Of a stretch of 47,473 nt of DNA, positions 22,807 through 33,454 are shown in pieces (position 1 is the first letter of the stretch; each line of letters starts with the position of its first letter). The stretch covers positions 1 to 47,473 of the forward strand of contig BBXU01001194.1 in NCBI GenBank assembly GCA_001598975.1. The letters run 5' to 3'. Under the pieces are notes generated by a model that was given only the letters and a program-made list of their open reading frames with translations, did not search any database and had not been told where the DNA came from. Origin of the DNA: Parachlorella kessleri. Lineage: Eukaryota; Chlorophyta; Trebouxiophyceae; Chlorellales; Chlorellaceae. The position numbers were made by a program, and so were the translations under genes.

Positions 22807-25800
22807 CTAGCAGGCGGTGGTGGTATGCGCACGGCGCTCAAAGCGCACCCAGCAGGGCCCGGCCGGCACCTTCAGGCCCACTAGCCTTGTCATGTCGCAA
22901 GGCGGTAGCAGGCCTCCTGGATCGCCAGGCCAACACTCGCTCCCAACAGATCCCTCCTGACCGCTGCCACTGTCCGGCCCCTCGCTGCCATTCTTGGCTC
23001 CGTCATTGCCACTGCCACCGCTGCTGCAGCTCGCTTGAATGACAGGGTCAGCCCCAACCAGCTGAAACTTGAAGCGTGTCAGCAGGAGGCCCAGTAGGAG
23101 CCCAACCTCCACCTCTGCAAAATGTCGCCCTGGGCACCTGCAAGCAGGAAGAAAGCCTGCATAAGAGCATGGTTGCATTCAGCTCTGTCAGTCCAATTCC
23201 CAGCTACCTCCTCTCTGGTTCGCATTGCCTGCCACTTCCATCACAGACTGCCCATACAGGTTACCTGAAACCTCCTTGCTTCCAATGCCGGCCGCCGACA
23301 TGGAAAAGCCCCAAGGGCAGAAACTCACTTAATGCCCGGTCAACCCTTCAGATGGCCCTGGTGGCAAGTGGTCCTCGAAGCACAACACCCTCTCGGGAAT
23401 ACTGCAGGCCACCCACAACCCTAAAAAGTGCAGCTGCTGCACTTCCGAACACACTGGTGATGGAACTCCTGGGCTTTCCCACCATGGGTTTTACTAACCA
23501 TTTACGCTACCAGCAGTGACCCTGCTGGCACAACCAGCACCACACTGTGCGATGCTGATTGTGTGTCACAAGCCCTCACAACTGCATCAGCTGCCCTTCG
23601 CTGTGTTCCCACACCGTGTGTAGCTGACAGGACCTTACACCCATCGTACCTGTGAATAACTAGTTAGGATTGAAGATGTTAGTGAATGGCAGATGCAACA
23701 TACCTGTACTTGCCACCCCCGAAGGAAAGCCCTGCCAGGCCCCCCACCCCCACCACGGCTGCATGGGGGTTGTGGCTGCCGCCAAAGAGCATGCCGTCAC
23801 GATCGGGGTCGAACTGTGAGGCGGTGGGCCCAAAGAGCCGGGGATCCTGGTGGCTAGTGTATGGGGAGAGGGCCACCAACGAGCCCTGCAGCATGGATGA
23901 GAAACGAGGGTGAATCATACTGCGAGGCACTTGTCCAAACAGCAAGGGCCTTCTTCGTGGCTAGTATCGGGGCTGGTGGCGACCGTGAAACCCTGCACCA
24001 CAAAAGGCAGAGGGGGAGGGGGGAAGAGAGAGGGGATGCCTTCCAGCTTCAACCAAGCCATGGCATTTCCGCCACGGTTGCTGGAACAGTGGTGAGCTAA
24101 TGTCTCCACACTTGAAACCACCTTGTCGGTTGGGCTCATCGCGACCATGAGCGCCTACACGTCGGGCAGCCAGAGCAGAAACCCATCCACGCTAAACGTT
24201 CAAACAAGTGGAGGCGGCAAAGGCGCCCTTGCTTGTAAGGCAGCCCTTCTGCACAGCCATAACTGCTCGGAGCATAACAAGGGGCTCCTTTCACCTCTCT
24301 TGCTGCTCATAAATACCACAAGCTCATCTTCCCCAGCTTACACAGGGCCATCTAGCAAGCCAAGGACTGACCTTCTGTATGAGCACCTTGGCCCCTTCTG
24401 TCACTGCTGGCAATAGCACATCCGATGCGGCTATGCGAACGTCTATTGACATGGCTCGCAAGCGCAGCGCCTCTATCACACACAGCACCAGCAGCGAGCG
24501 GCGGTCGAGGGCTGCTGCCAGCACAGGCGAGGGCGCCGGCGCCTGCTGCTGACCTGCAGTGTGTCGAAGGTGCCGCTGTTGCGGCTGAGCTTGATGCATG
24601 CTCCCCTGCTGTGACTGCTGTACCTGCTGCTGCTGTGTTCCCTGGCCATTTGGTAGCGCGTGTGTCCTCTGCTCAGGCTGAGCACCTGTGGCTGTTGAAT
24701 CTTCAGCTGCCAACTGCATAACAAGTCGCCGCTGGATGTGCTGATTCTCTGGTAGTAGCAAGAAGGCAAGTGACCAGAAGGTGGCCGGCACAGAGTTTGC
24801 CTGCAAAGCACACCAGTGCAAAAGAAAGTCGTGCAAAACCCTGCGCAGGAAAACCACGGCAACAGTAGGTCATGCGTAAGCTGCTCATCGAGCATTCCTT
24901 GGCTCCTGCTGGTTGTCAGATGATATAAAACGAGCAGGGTTTCACCCTACAGAGAATATAAGTTGATGAGGACCACCAATCAGTGGCCAGGCACCCAGCC
25001 CCACCTTGCCTGACATCCAAATGCTGGCCCAATTGGGTGTATACTATGGGATTCCTCACTCATGCTGCTGCCTAATCCTGTGTGTCTAAGAGTGACCCCC
25101 CCCACCCGGCCGCGCCCAGTCCCAGCTATATTGCACAAATGAGTATACACCACTGTTGCTGGGCACTATTTTTGAGCACCTGTGAGGCCCACAGCATGGC
25201 CAGCAGCATGTTGGGGATGCATTCTGCAGGAAGTCCGCAGGCCTGTATGAGTGCATCCGCCACAGTCCCCTGGAAGTGGCCGGCCTTATAGGAAGCCCTG
25301 CAGCATGGAAGGGGTCCATGCTGTGCTAAGGCGCCCCATCTACAGCAGCGACCTACCATGTAATGCACCAAACACTATCAGGCCAGCATACAAGTGGACA
25401 AGCTTGCGGTGCAGATCAGTTGAGTGAGCACATCCGAGCTCAGCACTATCTGCACATTAGGGCTCATCACACTTGTGTAAGATAGGTCACCAAGCAACTG
25501 CAAGGCTGAACTTCCTGCCCGCCACCTGAAGCCACGCAGGACAGGGTGGAGAGTTCGCAAAGCGAGCAAGCTAAGGCTTGGTCTCAAAGCGCAGCCGAGA
25601 GCATGCATGTGTCCATAACTGTGTTTAAAAGCCACGCACGAACAAGTGTGGCAGGGGTGGAGAACAGGCATATATCCAACCTCACACAGCACACAGAGCA
25701 TCTCACCTCAGTGCCCCAAGCAAGTGGGCCCTGGCACGGCGAAAGCGCGGCAGGAACAGGTGTGGCACGGGGGAGGCAGCCAGCTCAAATGCCGCCTCAA

Positions 25801-27683
25801 ACTGGAAGAAGGAGTGCTGCAGTGAGAGTGCCCCTTGGTGGCCTTGGGCTTGTAGGAAAGCGCGCCCAAAGAGCGTGCTGACCGCCACCTTGAAGACCAG
25901 GTACTGCAGAGCTCCGTAGAGCTCCACCTACAGGAGACATGGGGAGTACACGGGTAGCTTGAGGCATCGGGGCGCCAAGGGCACAGTGCCACAGACCAGT
26001 GTTGGCACATTGGGGTGGTGTAGGGCTGCAGTGCACAGGAGGGAAGGGGAGAACGGGAAGCTGCGTAGGGGACACCTTTCCGTTTGACGTCGAAAGACAA
26101 GGCACCTGGAGAGCGGCATGAGCCATGTGGACGGCGCAACAGACGCACCCCCAGTGGCAGAGAAGGACCAGAAAAGCAGCAGGGCAGGAAAGTCACATCA
26201 TGAACCAGATGCTGCAGGGAACACAAGATGACAAAGCTGCCTGCATGGGTAGGAGGCAGCACCCATACAACCAGTAGCTTGTCTCCTCGTCTGGGGCGGC
26301 AAGCTCAGCTTTTAGTCGCTTCGTCTAGGCCTGCAGCGGCGCCCACATGCGCCCACAAGCAGGGACTTTCGCATGGGCACTCAGGCCACCCCTCCAGCAG
26401 GACCCACAGCCCAGCGCTTGGTCCTGTCCAGCCCACCACCACCGGTTGCAAGAACGGTGCAAAGCGCAGCGCACCTTGCCTGACGACGGCCACAAGCTGA
26501 GCTCGTCTTCCGTCAAGGCCTGCAGGGTCACGCCATAACCCGCCAGCCCTGCTGGCGCCAGCTGCTCCCTCAGCGCGCTCAGCATGACATAATGCTTCCC
26601 AAAGAAGTGCTTGGGTGGCAAGCCAAAGATCCTGCGGCTAACAACTGCTAGCCAGGGTCTGACAGCCATGCCGACGTAGCGACAATGAGGCTGTCCCATG
26701 CTACGTCTTTGACCACATCTTTCACTCAATTCCCCGACAAGCAACCACCTTTCTGAGCGCCAGTGCATGCTATCACCAAACACGCAAGGCTGTAACCACT
26801 GGCTCACTGGGGTCCAGCACCATGGCCACTCCTCCTGTCCAGGGCAACCAGACCCTGAACCCAGCAACAAGCAGCCAGGCCCGCACCACACTTCACAGCC
26901 CAGCCTCAAAGCACCTGTGGGTAAACTGCAGACAGACAAGAAGGTTAGAAAGCGTGAGCATCAGTTTTGAGAGGGGGAAAGGAGGTCTTGGGCCAGAGCG
27001 TGCGCAGCAGAATGGTACCACCAGCTTGGACCAGTGGCCAAAAAAGGGGGCGGAACTTGCATGACAGGCACAGCATGCAGCCAAAGGCCGAGTCGGTGCA
27101 GCCTTCTTCTGCCAAGGTACCTGCTGCACCGCTGAGGGTATACGGTTTTTCTTTTGTTTAATAGGATCATTAGGGGTTCTGCCAAGGTACCTGCTGAACC
27201 GCTGGGCCAAAGGTTATCTCAGTGTCCGGCGCGGTGAAGTAGTGCTGGATTGCCGGTGCTGCAAAGAGGAAGGTCATGCGCTGGCCCAGCAGGTTGAGGG
27301 TGAAGCAGTCGCCATACTGCAGCAGGCATCCGGGCCAATGTCAACAAAGCTTGACCGCACTTCTTGGCAGCAAATGTTTCTTTCTGGGAGTCCAGTGTCC
27401 TTGGCGACTACTAGTGCACCTAAGCCTTGCCATTACCGGTACAATTAGAGAGAGGGCAGACAGCCACCCAGGTTCTCACCAGCGTGTGGCACTGTTGCAC
27501 AAAAGCAGCCCCCGCTCTCATAGACAGGGTGTTGCCAACAACAGGCAGCCCAGGCACTGTAGGTGGCAGTCTTGCGCTGGAACCGAAAGTGTGATAGGTC
27601 AGCTGCAGTTTCTTTCTCCACTGCTTCCAAAGCAGCAGGAGGAGCAGAGGGCCGGCCAGAAGCCCAACGACAAGAGGTGTCAT
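22807..27683 (-). CDS. Cytochrome P450 (CYP7/CYP8/CYP51-like group)
   Basis: Haem-thiolate monooxygenase, probably ER-anchored. Nine exons: 27683-27480, 27316-27191, 26925-26915, 26631-26475, 25927-25707, 25297-25180, 24800-24372, 23885-23704 and 23137-22807 (TAG), all in phase, 592 aa. An N-terminal membrane anchor (LVVGLLAGPLLLLLLW) is followed by the Pro-rich hinge LPPTVPGLPVVGN. The I-helix region spans two exons, LWASQ then ANSVPATFWSLAFLL, as in CYP7/8 proteins. The K helix ExxR is EALR at about 389-392. FDPDRD is the PERF-like motif. The haem loop FGGGKYRCPGR has its Cys at about residue 484, split by an intron just before the Cys. A Gln-rich insert of about 60 residues (314-374) sits between I and K helices, and a Gly/Ser-rich insert follows the haem loop. 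Exon 3 is only 11 nt. Substrate unknown; a sterol or fatty-acid substrate would be a guess. Confidence 0.85.
27111..27145 (-). repeat. Decoy copy of the P450 exon-2 end and donor
   Basis: gccaaggtacctgctg occurs at 27111 and again at 27181, where it contains the real donor (cagcag|gtacct, minus strand). The downstream copy is 70 bp away, intronic, and preserves the splice donor. Confidence 0.8.
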
Positions 27684-28489
27684 GTGATCAACAGCCGCCA
27701 CGCAGTGTGCGTGCTGAAAAATGCTAATCTGTAATTGGCAGTGCGCAGACGTGCAACAAAAGGGCAGGTCCCAAGAGAAATGCATGACGTAAGAGTTAGT
27801 CACGCGCGCTGGAGACTTCACTCCAAAGACCGCGGTTCATCTCGCCCGTCCATGTTGCAGTGGGTATGGACCCAAGCACCACACGAATGTTTACCTTCCT
27901 ATTGGGTGACAGGGGTTGGAAAACCCAGTCTGTAAACACTTTGGTCCGATTCTTTGGCGTTACGGTGAACACAAATATTCCAACTCTGCCAGTTTTTTGA
28001 CGCAGTTGGCACCCGCCACACTGCTGTCTGACCCCTTCCTGTCACATGCATTTCCATCTAAATTATTCCAACTAGAATATCCCACGTGCTTTTTATAGCA
28101 CCAACAGGGCGGTGTGGGCAGGAGGACAAGCCATTCGATACTTTTGTGGTCCACTGGCGGCGCTGGTCGTTGAGGTTCCTTGGGCGTATGCCTGAATCGC
28201 GTTGAGCTAAGTGCGTCTTGGCCACACTGCCAACGGGGTGGGGCGGCGGGGGCGGCTTGCCAACCCTTTGCTACCCCAGGTTTTTGAGGAGCATCTGAAG
28301 CAGCTAAACTTGGGTGGTGCACGACGGCAGCATCGGGACAGAATGGACGCTGCAGGCGGCTCACGGTTTGGTATAGACGGGCTGAGTGCTTGTGCAATGA
28401 GAGACACGTGGTGAAGCTTGGTAGAAAAGACCTTTGTGCTTTTGTTGGTTTCCCCGTCCGGACGGTGTGGTGCATGCCAATTAAAAAGT

Positions 28490-28565
28490 GGTTCTTGGAT
28501 CTTGCGGTTTGTGGGCATAGTACATCCTGGCCCCACTTGGGGACTCATTTTAGCATGGTGATCGG
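28490..28565 (+). repeat. Dispersed repeat R1, partial copy
   Basis: Shares gtttgtgggcatagtacatc and ccccacttgggg-actca with the fuller copy at 34218-34341. The terminal part with the ctagactagacta motif is missing here. Confidence 0.7.
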
Positions 28566-28600
28566 GCTCCGCCCTACCACTGTTGTGTGAGGTGCTGCTG

Positions 28601-28840
28601 TATGACGTGCACGTGCTGTTCTACAAAAGTTTTGTAATATTCAAGGGGGGGCCGATGATCAGGATGCTGCTGAAAGACACCCAGGGTACTAGGTCGACCT
28701 CATCCTCATTGCCAGTGAAAGACCTCACCGCCAATGACAATGATCAGCCAGATACCCTGGGTGTCCATGAGCAGCATGCGGATGATCGGCTCCCCCTTGA
28801 ACCCTACAAAACTTTGGTAGGACAACACATGCACGTCATC
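28601..28840. repeat. Imperfect inverted duplication, two 90-bp arms
   Basis: Arm 28601-28690 and the reverse complement of 28751-28840 are about 80% identical, with a 60-bp spacer. Both arms read as related peptides in the corresponding frame (DVHVL.Y.SFV.FKG.P.I, then RMLL.DTQG). An RNA across it would fold into a long hairpin. Confidence 0.85.
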
Positions 28841-28983
28841 CAGCAACACTCACTCATCAGTGGTGGGGCGGAGGACTTGGAATCGCACATCATGCCACAA
28901 CGGGCGAAAATGAGAGTCATCCCTACTAATATGGTGAATGGAACCAGAATGAGGTCCACTAAGGCTGTGTACCACCTTACAAC

Positions 28984-29480
28984 CTAGTACAGGGCTAACG
29001 CAATTGGCGCTGCAGGCAGCAGGTTCAGGTCCTGCTGGCCGCGCGCACCCAAGCGCTGAATCCACATGCTCTCCATCTTCTTTGCTAAGGTTTCAGCGCC
29101 GATGCGGCCCATGTTGGTGACGCCAAAGGCGCCCTTGATGCTCGACAGGCCGACGCCCTCGACTAAGAGGCGCATGCGGCGCGGTGGCGGTCGCAAGTGG
29201 GCGCGCGGACGCCATTGCAAGTCTGCCCCAGTACACTTTGCCGCTGGTGAGGTGGCTGGGGGAGTAGACCAGGAACTGCGTCTCGCCCCAGTTGTGCCGG
29301 GGGCGGCCAGTCGGGGGGGGGCGGCGCAGGCCTCAACCGCTGCGCTACGCCGGGGTGTCAGCGGGAGTGGCCGGGACGGCGGACGCCGGGGGAGGGTGGC
29401 CCCGCGACGTCACCGCAGGAGGCGGTGTTGGAGGCCTCGCTGCCCGCCTTGATGCTGTCGATGACGGCCTTTACAGGCGG
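28984..29480 (-). pseudogene. Unassigned coding-like fragment
   Basis: Minus-strand segments look protein-coding but do not join into one clean frame: AVIDSIKAGSEASNTASC (about 29470-29415), NWGETQFLVYSPSHLTSGKV (about 29296-29240), then VEGVGLSSIKGAFGVTNMGR followed by IGAETLAKKMESMWIQRLG (about 29165-29045) to a stop at 28984. The last two overlap in different frames. GC content is higher than around it. I do not recognise the family. It could be a decayed gene, or a real gene whose introns I have not resolved. Confidence 0.3.
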
Positions 29481-30125
29481 AGCCGGCAGGCAGGACAGTT
29501 AGGTGGCTTGCTTGCAAGGGCTGAGAAGTCTTGCGGGGCCTGCAAAAGTCACACACCTGTTCGCCGGCCCCTGCCCATCCTGCTGCAAAATCCGGCACGA
29601 TAGGACACCCCAGGTATCACGGAGAGACGTGCACAGAGCAGCAAGGTCGATCGCTTCATGCAACCCATCCATAATACTCCAAGCACGAGGCAGGGCTATT
29701 CCCTATCCAACGGTGGAACGGTGGCTCGGAGAGCCCGGCTGCACTGTGCTTGACCGATGCATCATGTGTACTGCCTGCAATTAATCAGGATGGCAGTGGT
29801 ATAGGACGCTTTTAAAGATAGAACAGCCAAATCCTTATTTGTACAGCTGCTGCTGGATGCTGGGCGACCCGATCTTGGCGGGTCGGCTGATGCGCTCTCA
29901 GCTTCGGTCCAGAGCATCACAATAGCTCGCACGACTGGTCTCTGCCGTCTCCGCGACGAACGTTCGTCGCAAGTTTGTCCAGATATCAACAGGCTGTCTT
30001 GATCAAGCTATCTGGAAGCGTCGAAACACTTGGCTTTAGCTGGGTGCAGCCAGCCATGCAGCTTCACCTGTCTTGTGAGGCTGTTTGTTTAGAAGGACAG
30101 CAGCTTAGACAGGTATATCATAGAC

Positions 30126-32306
30126 ATGCGACGTGCCTTGGCTTTCGACGTTAGCTGGTCTTGACCACCTGTCTTGGGGGGTTGCCTCTAACAAGGCTTT
30201 CACTATTGTCTACAGGGTTTGCCACGTTGCCAAGCGTCTCTTCGCCCATGGCGCGCTCGTACTAGACAGCAAAGACTACACCTTGCCTGCGGGCTGGACA
30301 GCAGTGGCGGCGGCGGTGGCAGGGACACGGCAACTAAGAGCTCGCGCGGCGAGCTTGCAAAGAAAGCAGCGCACGCGCTTGGCAGGGAGCCCAGCAGGGA
30401 CTCTCAGGACACCGACGGCGGCCTTGGGCACTTTGGACACTTTGATGGGCAGCGGCGGCACCACCACCAGCTCCAGCACCCTGCAGCAGCTAGTTCCTCA
30501 CCAGCTGGCGAGGGCAACGGCAAGAGCAGCAGTGGCAGCAGCGGGGTTTCTGGCAAGCTCTTAGCGTCGGTGGGCCTTGCCGGCGGGCTTGCGGTGCTGG
30601 TGGGCAGTGGCTTTTTCTTCAAAGACCAGATAGTGGCGTTTCTGGACTACTTCATCACCCTGGTGGACAACTGCGGACCGCTGGGCTACTTGGCCTACAT
30701 TGCGGTGTACACCGGACTGGAGGTGCTTGCAGGTGAGGCGAAGGGCACCATGCTTGTGGTGGCGTTGGAAGGCGTGCGGCCCATCGTTGGCTCAGTAAAG
30801 CAGGCGTCTAGCGTTGGACTGCTGTCTTCTGCAGTTCGTAGTGGGTGTCCTGCAATCTGCAACAGCTTATGGGAAAACACTTGGGTGGCGGCTGGCGGGG
30901 CAATCGACCTGGACTCGACATATTTTGGGGAGCGTTCTGTAATTGACAGCATGTTAACAGCCGCCCATTATGACAAACTTTTTTTTTTCACCTAATGGCC
31001 TGTCGTGCCAAAATATGCTGTCATTCTGGCGTCTGCAGTGCCTGCCATCCCGCTGACTATGACGGCTGGCGCTATCTTTGGGGTTGTGCCTGGCACGGCG
31101 GTCGTGTCAGTTGCGGGGACGATGGCCTGCACCATCTCCTTCCTCATCGCGCGATACGTGGCCCGCGACAAGGTTAGATATGGGGACAAAAGCGTACTTG
31201 TCAATAACCGAAGATAACCAAGGGGGGCAGGTTGTCTCGAAAGCTACTGTTGGTCACTGTTAAAGCTGTTTGCTGGAGTGGCATGGGAAAGATGCCGGCA
31301 TATGTCCACTATCTCAAGCCGTCATGCTCAGCTGGAGAGGCAGTTTTGCTCTTTGTAGCTTCACAACTGTAGGTAGGCCCTGCTACCTGCAGATCCAGGA
31401 GATTGAGAAGGCCCACCCCCGCTTTGCTGCCATCGACCGGGCGATAGGCCGCGACAGCTTCCGCGTGGTGACCCTGCTGCGGCTGTCACCGCTGCTGCCG
31501 CTGGCGGCAAGCAACTACCTCTATGGTCTCACGTCTGTCGAGCTGGCGCCCTACGTGCTTGGATCATGGCTGGGAATGCTGCCAGGTCAGTGGTTGGTTA
31601 GAAGTGTACTGTTCGACTGAGTGCCATCACAATTGGGGTGCGTCTTGGGACTGCATTGAGCCCTGGTACTGTGAGCATATTGCAGTGGGAGCTGGCATGA
31701 TCTTGTGTCTGTTAAGGCACAGACTGGCAGCAGGTTCTGTATTTGCGTGTTTGTCACCACCTGGTGCAAGCCTTACTGTTGGCGCGCCCGGTTAAGCTTG
31801 GCTTCTTCTCGGTCACTGCCCGCAGGCACCTTTGCGTATGTGAGCGCGGGGACGTATGGCAAGGCACTGCTGGGGCTAGACGGGGCTGAAAGCTCGCCGG
31901 TGCCGATCTGGCAGGTGTGCTGTCCATGACGAAGGGCCGCTCGAGAGGTTATGTGTCTGATCTGAGCTGGCAGATGTGCCCAGGCTGAGTGACCGCATGC
32001 ATGCTCTAGGTTGTGGGCAGCAGGTTTGATGCAAGGGTCGGGTATATAAGGCAAAGGTGGTTTGCAGCTTATAGCAGTGTGGCATAGGTATACCTGACGC
32101 CCCAAGGCGTGTATGCCGCATTTGACTGTGCAAATGTTCTCTGGCAACCACAGCTTCCTATTGTCGGCTCCCATCCCGTGCAGGTTGCACTTGGGCTGGG
32201 TTTGACAGCCTTTGCCGTGTATTACGTTGGGCGGCTAGCCTCCCAGGCAATTGCGGAGGTGGATGCAGACCTGACCCAGGATGCGGATGACTCGTCCTTG
32301 CATTAG
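30126..32306 (+). CDS. TVP38/TMEM64 (VTT / SNARE-associated Golgi) membrane protein
   Basis: Multi-pass membrane protein of the DedA/VTT superfamily, linked in other organisms to lipid scrambling and membrane traffic. Exons: 30126-30149 (tentative start exon, MRRALAFD), 30216-30732, 31039-31172, 31393-31585, 31826-31914 and 32184-32306 (TAG), in phase, 359 aa. A basic Ser/Arg-rich N terminus (to about residue 100) resembles a plastid transit peptide. Hydrophobic segments follow (LLASVGLAGGLAVLVGSGFF, LGYLAYIAVYTGLEVLA). The family core is PAIPLTMTAGAIFGVVPG (just after the second intron), then RDSFRVVTLLRLSPLLPLA and YLYGLTSVELAPYVLGSWLG, both typical VTT-domain blocks. The C terminus is a final membrane helix and an acidic tail. 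Only the first 24-nt exon is uncertain: another ATG could be used, and the ggt after the acceptor at 30215 has no upstream ATG in frame without it. Confidence 0.8.
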
Positions 32307-33454
32307 TAATAAGCCATTGTGCAACACGACCTCACCCGTCGCTGGCCACCGGTGGGGTATTTGACCTTTGAAGGAAGGTGACTCTGGGGTTGCAGCCATG
32401 GAGCAACTCATCAGTTGACTAGTTGTTCGTGGCTGGCCGTTGCTGGCTGTTGTCCTTATTCACCTGTGTGGCTCGTTTGTAAACCCAAATCATCGCCAGG
32501 CTTGCCTGGGTCGAAGACTGCAGTGCTGGCCCCCCTTTTGTGCACTTCCAGATTTTGTACAACCTGCAGCTATTGTTGCCGGCCCCCGTTGCTTGCTTTG
32601 TATTGCTATGTTGCACACTTTTGCCGCGCTTCCAAACCTTTCGCCTCTTCTGCCATTTTGTCGTTGACCATGCTGGGCCGCTCCCTCCCTCTTGCACCGG
32701 AGTTTGTAAGGGGGGGTACATCGCGCCTGCTTCTGTCCTTTTGTTCGGCGGTTTCACATTGCATATTTAGAGAGACCATCTCCCAGTGCTGTATTATGCC
32801 CAACATACAAGCCTAGCCCTGGGCTTCGAACCTAGCATGAGGGGCAGCGCTGGCGGCGGCTGTGTTCTGTGTCAGTTGTGATGTGGCAGCTGGTGCTTTT
32901 TCTCCCTGGTCTGGGTCCAGGTTATGTTGGAGCAGCTCGGTGTACTTCTTAGTTGGAGCCCGGTTGTCTTCCAACAACTCGTAAGGTTGCCAGTGTGGTG
33001 GGGGTTGGGGGTTGGCTGTTGACGATCAGCAACACAATAGCCACGCTGGCAGTCCGTGGCATTGGTGTGCACGCTGTACTGCCTTGAGAAGATGCTGATT
33101 TATTTCTCCTCAGTAAGAATGTTGTGTGTGCTTCATGCTGCCAATGGAATCCCTTGCCAACATAGATGGGGCAGGGGATATGTTTTGCTTTGAACCCCGG
33201 TTTGCAGCAAGTCCCATATGGTGATCTACACTGCCTGTGATGTAGCACATGTGAACGCTTGGCGTTTCCGTTCCCTATATCATAAGATATATACTTCTGT
33301 GTTTGCTCAAATCTGTAAGCTCACCTTTTGAGTTCAAATTGGAAAAGCAGGCTGCCACAAGTTTCATTAGCCTAAGGCCCATGCAGGACACCTACTTGCC
33401 ACCATGCCAAGGGGTAGAGGCCACCACCAACCTTTCACACAGTATACATGTAGC
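32307..33454. other. Convergent 3' UTRs of TVP38 and DDX55 genes
   Basis: No gene is recognised. Plus-strand TGTAA motifs at 32478-32482 and 32705-32709 can end the TVP38 transcript. I found no minus-strand TGTAA for the helicase in this gap. Confidence 0.45.
32478..32482 (+). terminator. TGTAA poly(A) signal candidate, TVP38 gene
   Basis: First TGTAA after the stop at 32306. A second lies at 32705-32709, so alternative 3' ends are possible. Confidence 0.4.

Larger units (their letters stand above)
27684..30125. other. Gene-poor region between P450 and TVP38 genes
   Basis: About 2.4 kb with no confirmed gene. It contains the P450 5' region, a 29-bp match to the glycosyltransferase intron (28031-28059), a dispersed-repeat fragment (28490-28565), a large inverted duplication (28601-28840), a coding-like fragment (28984-29480), and about 600 bp before 30126 in which I see nothing. 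Confidence 0.5.
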
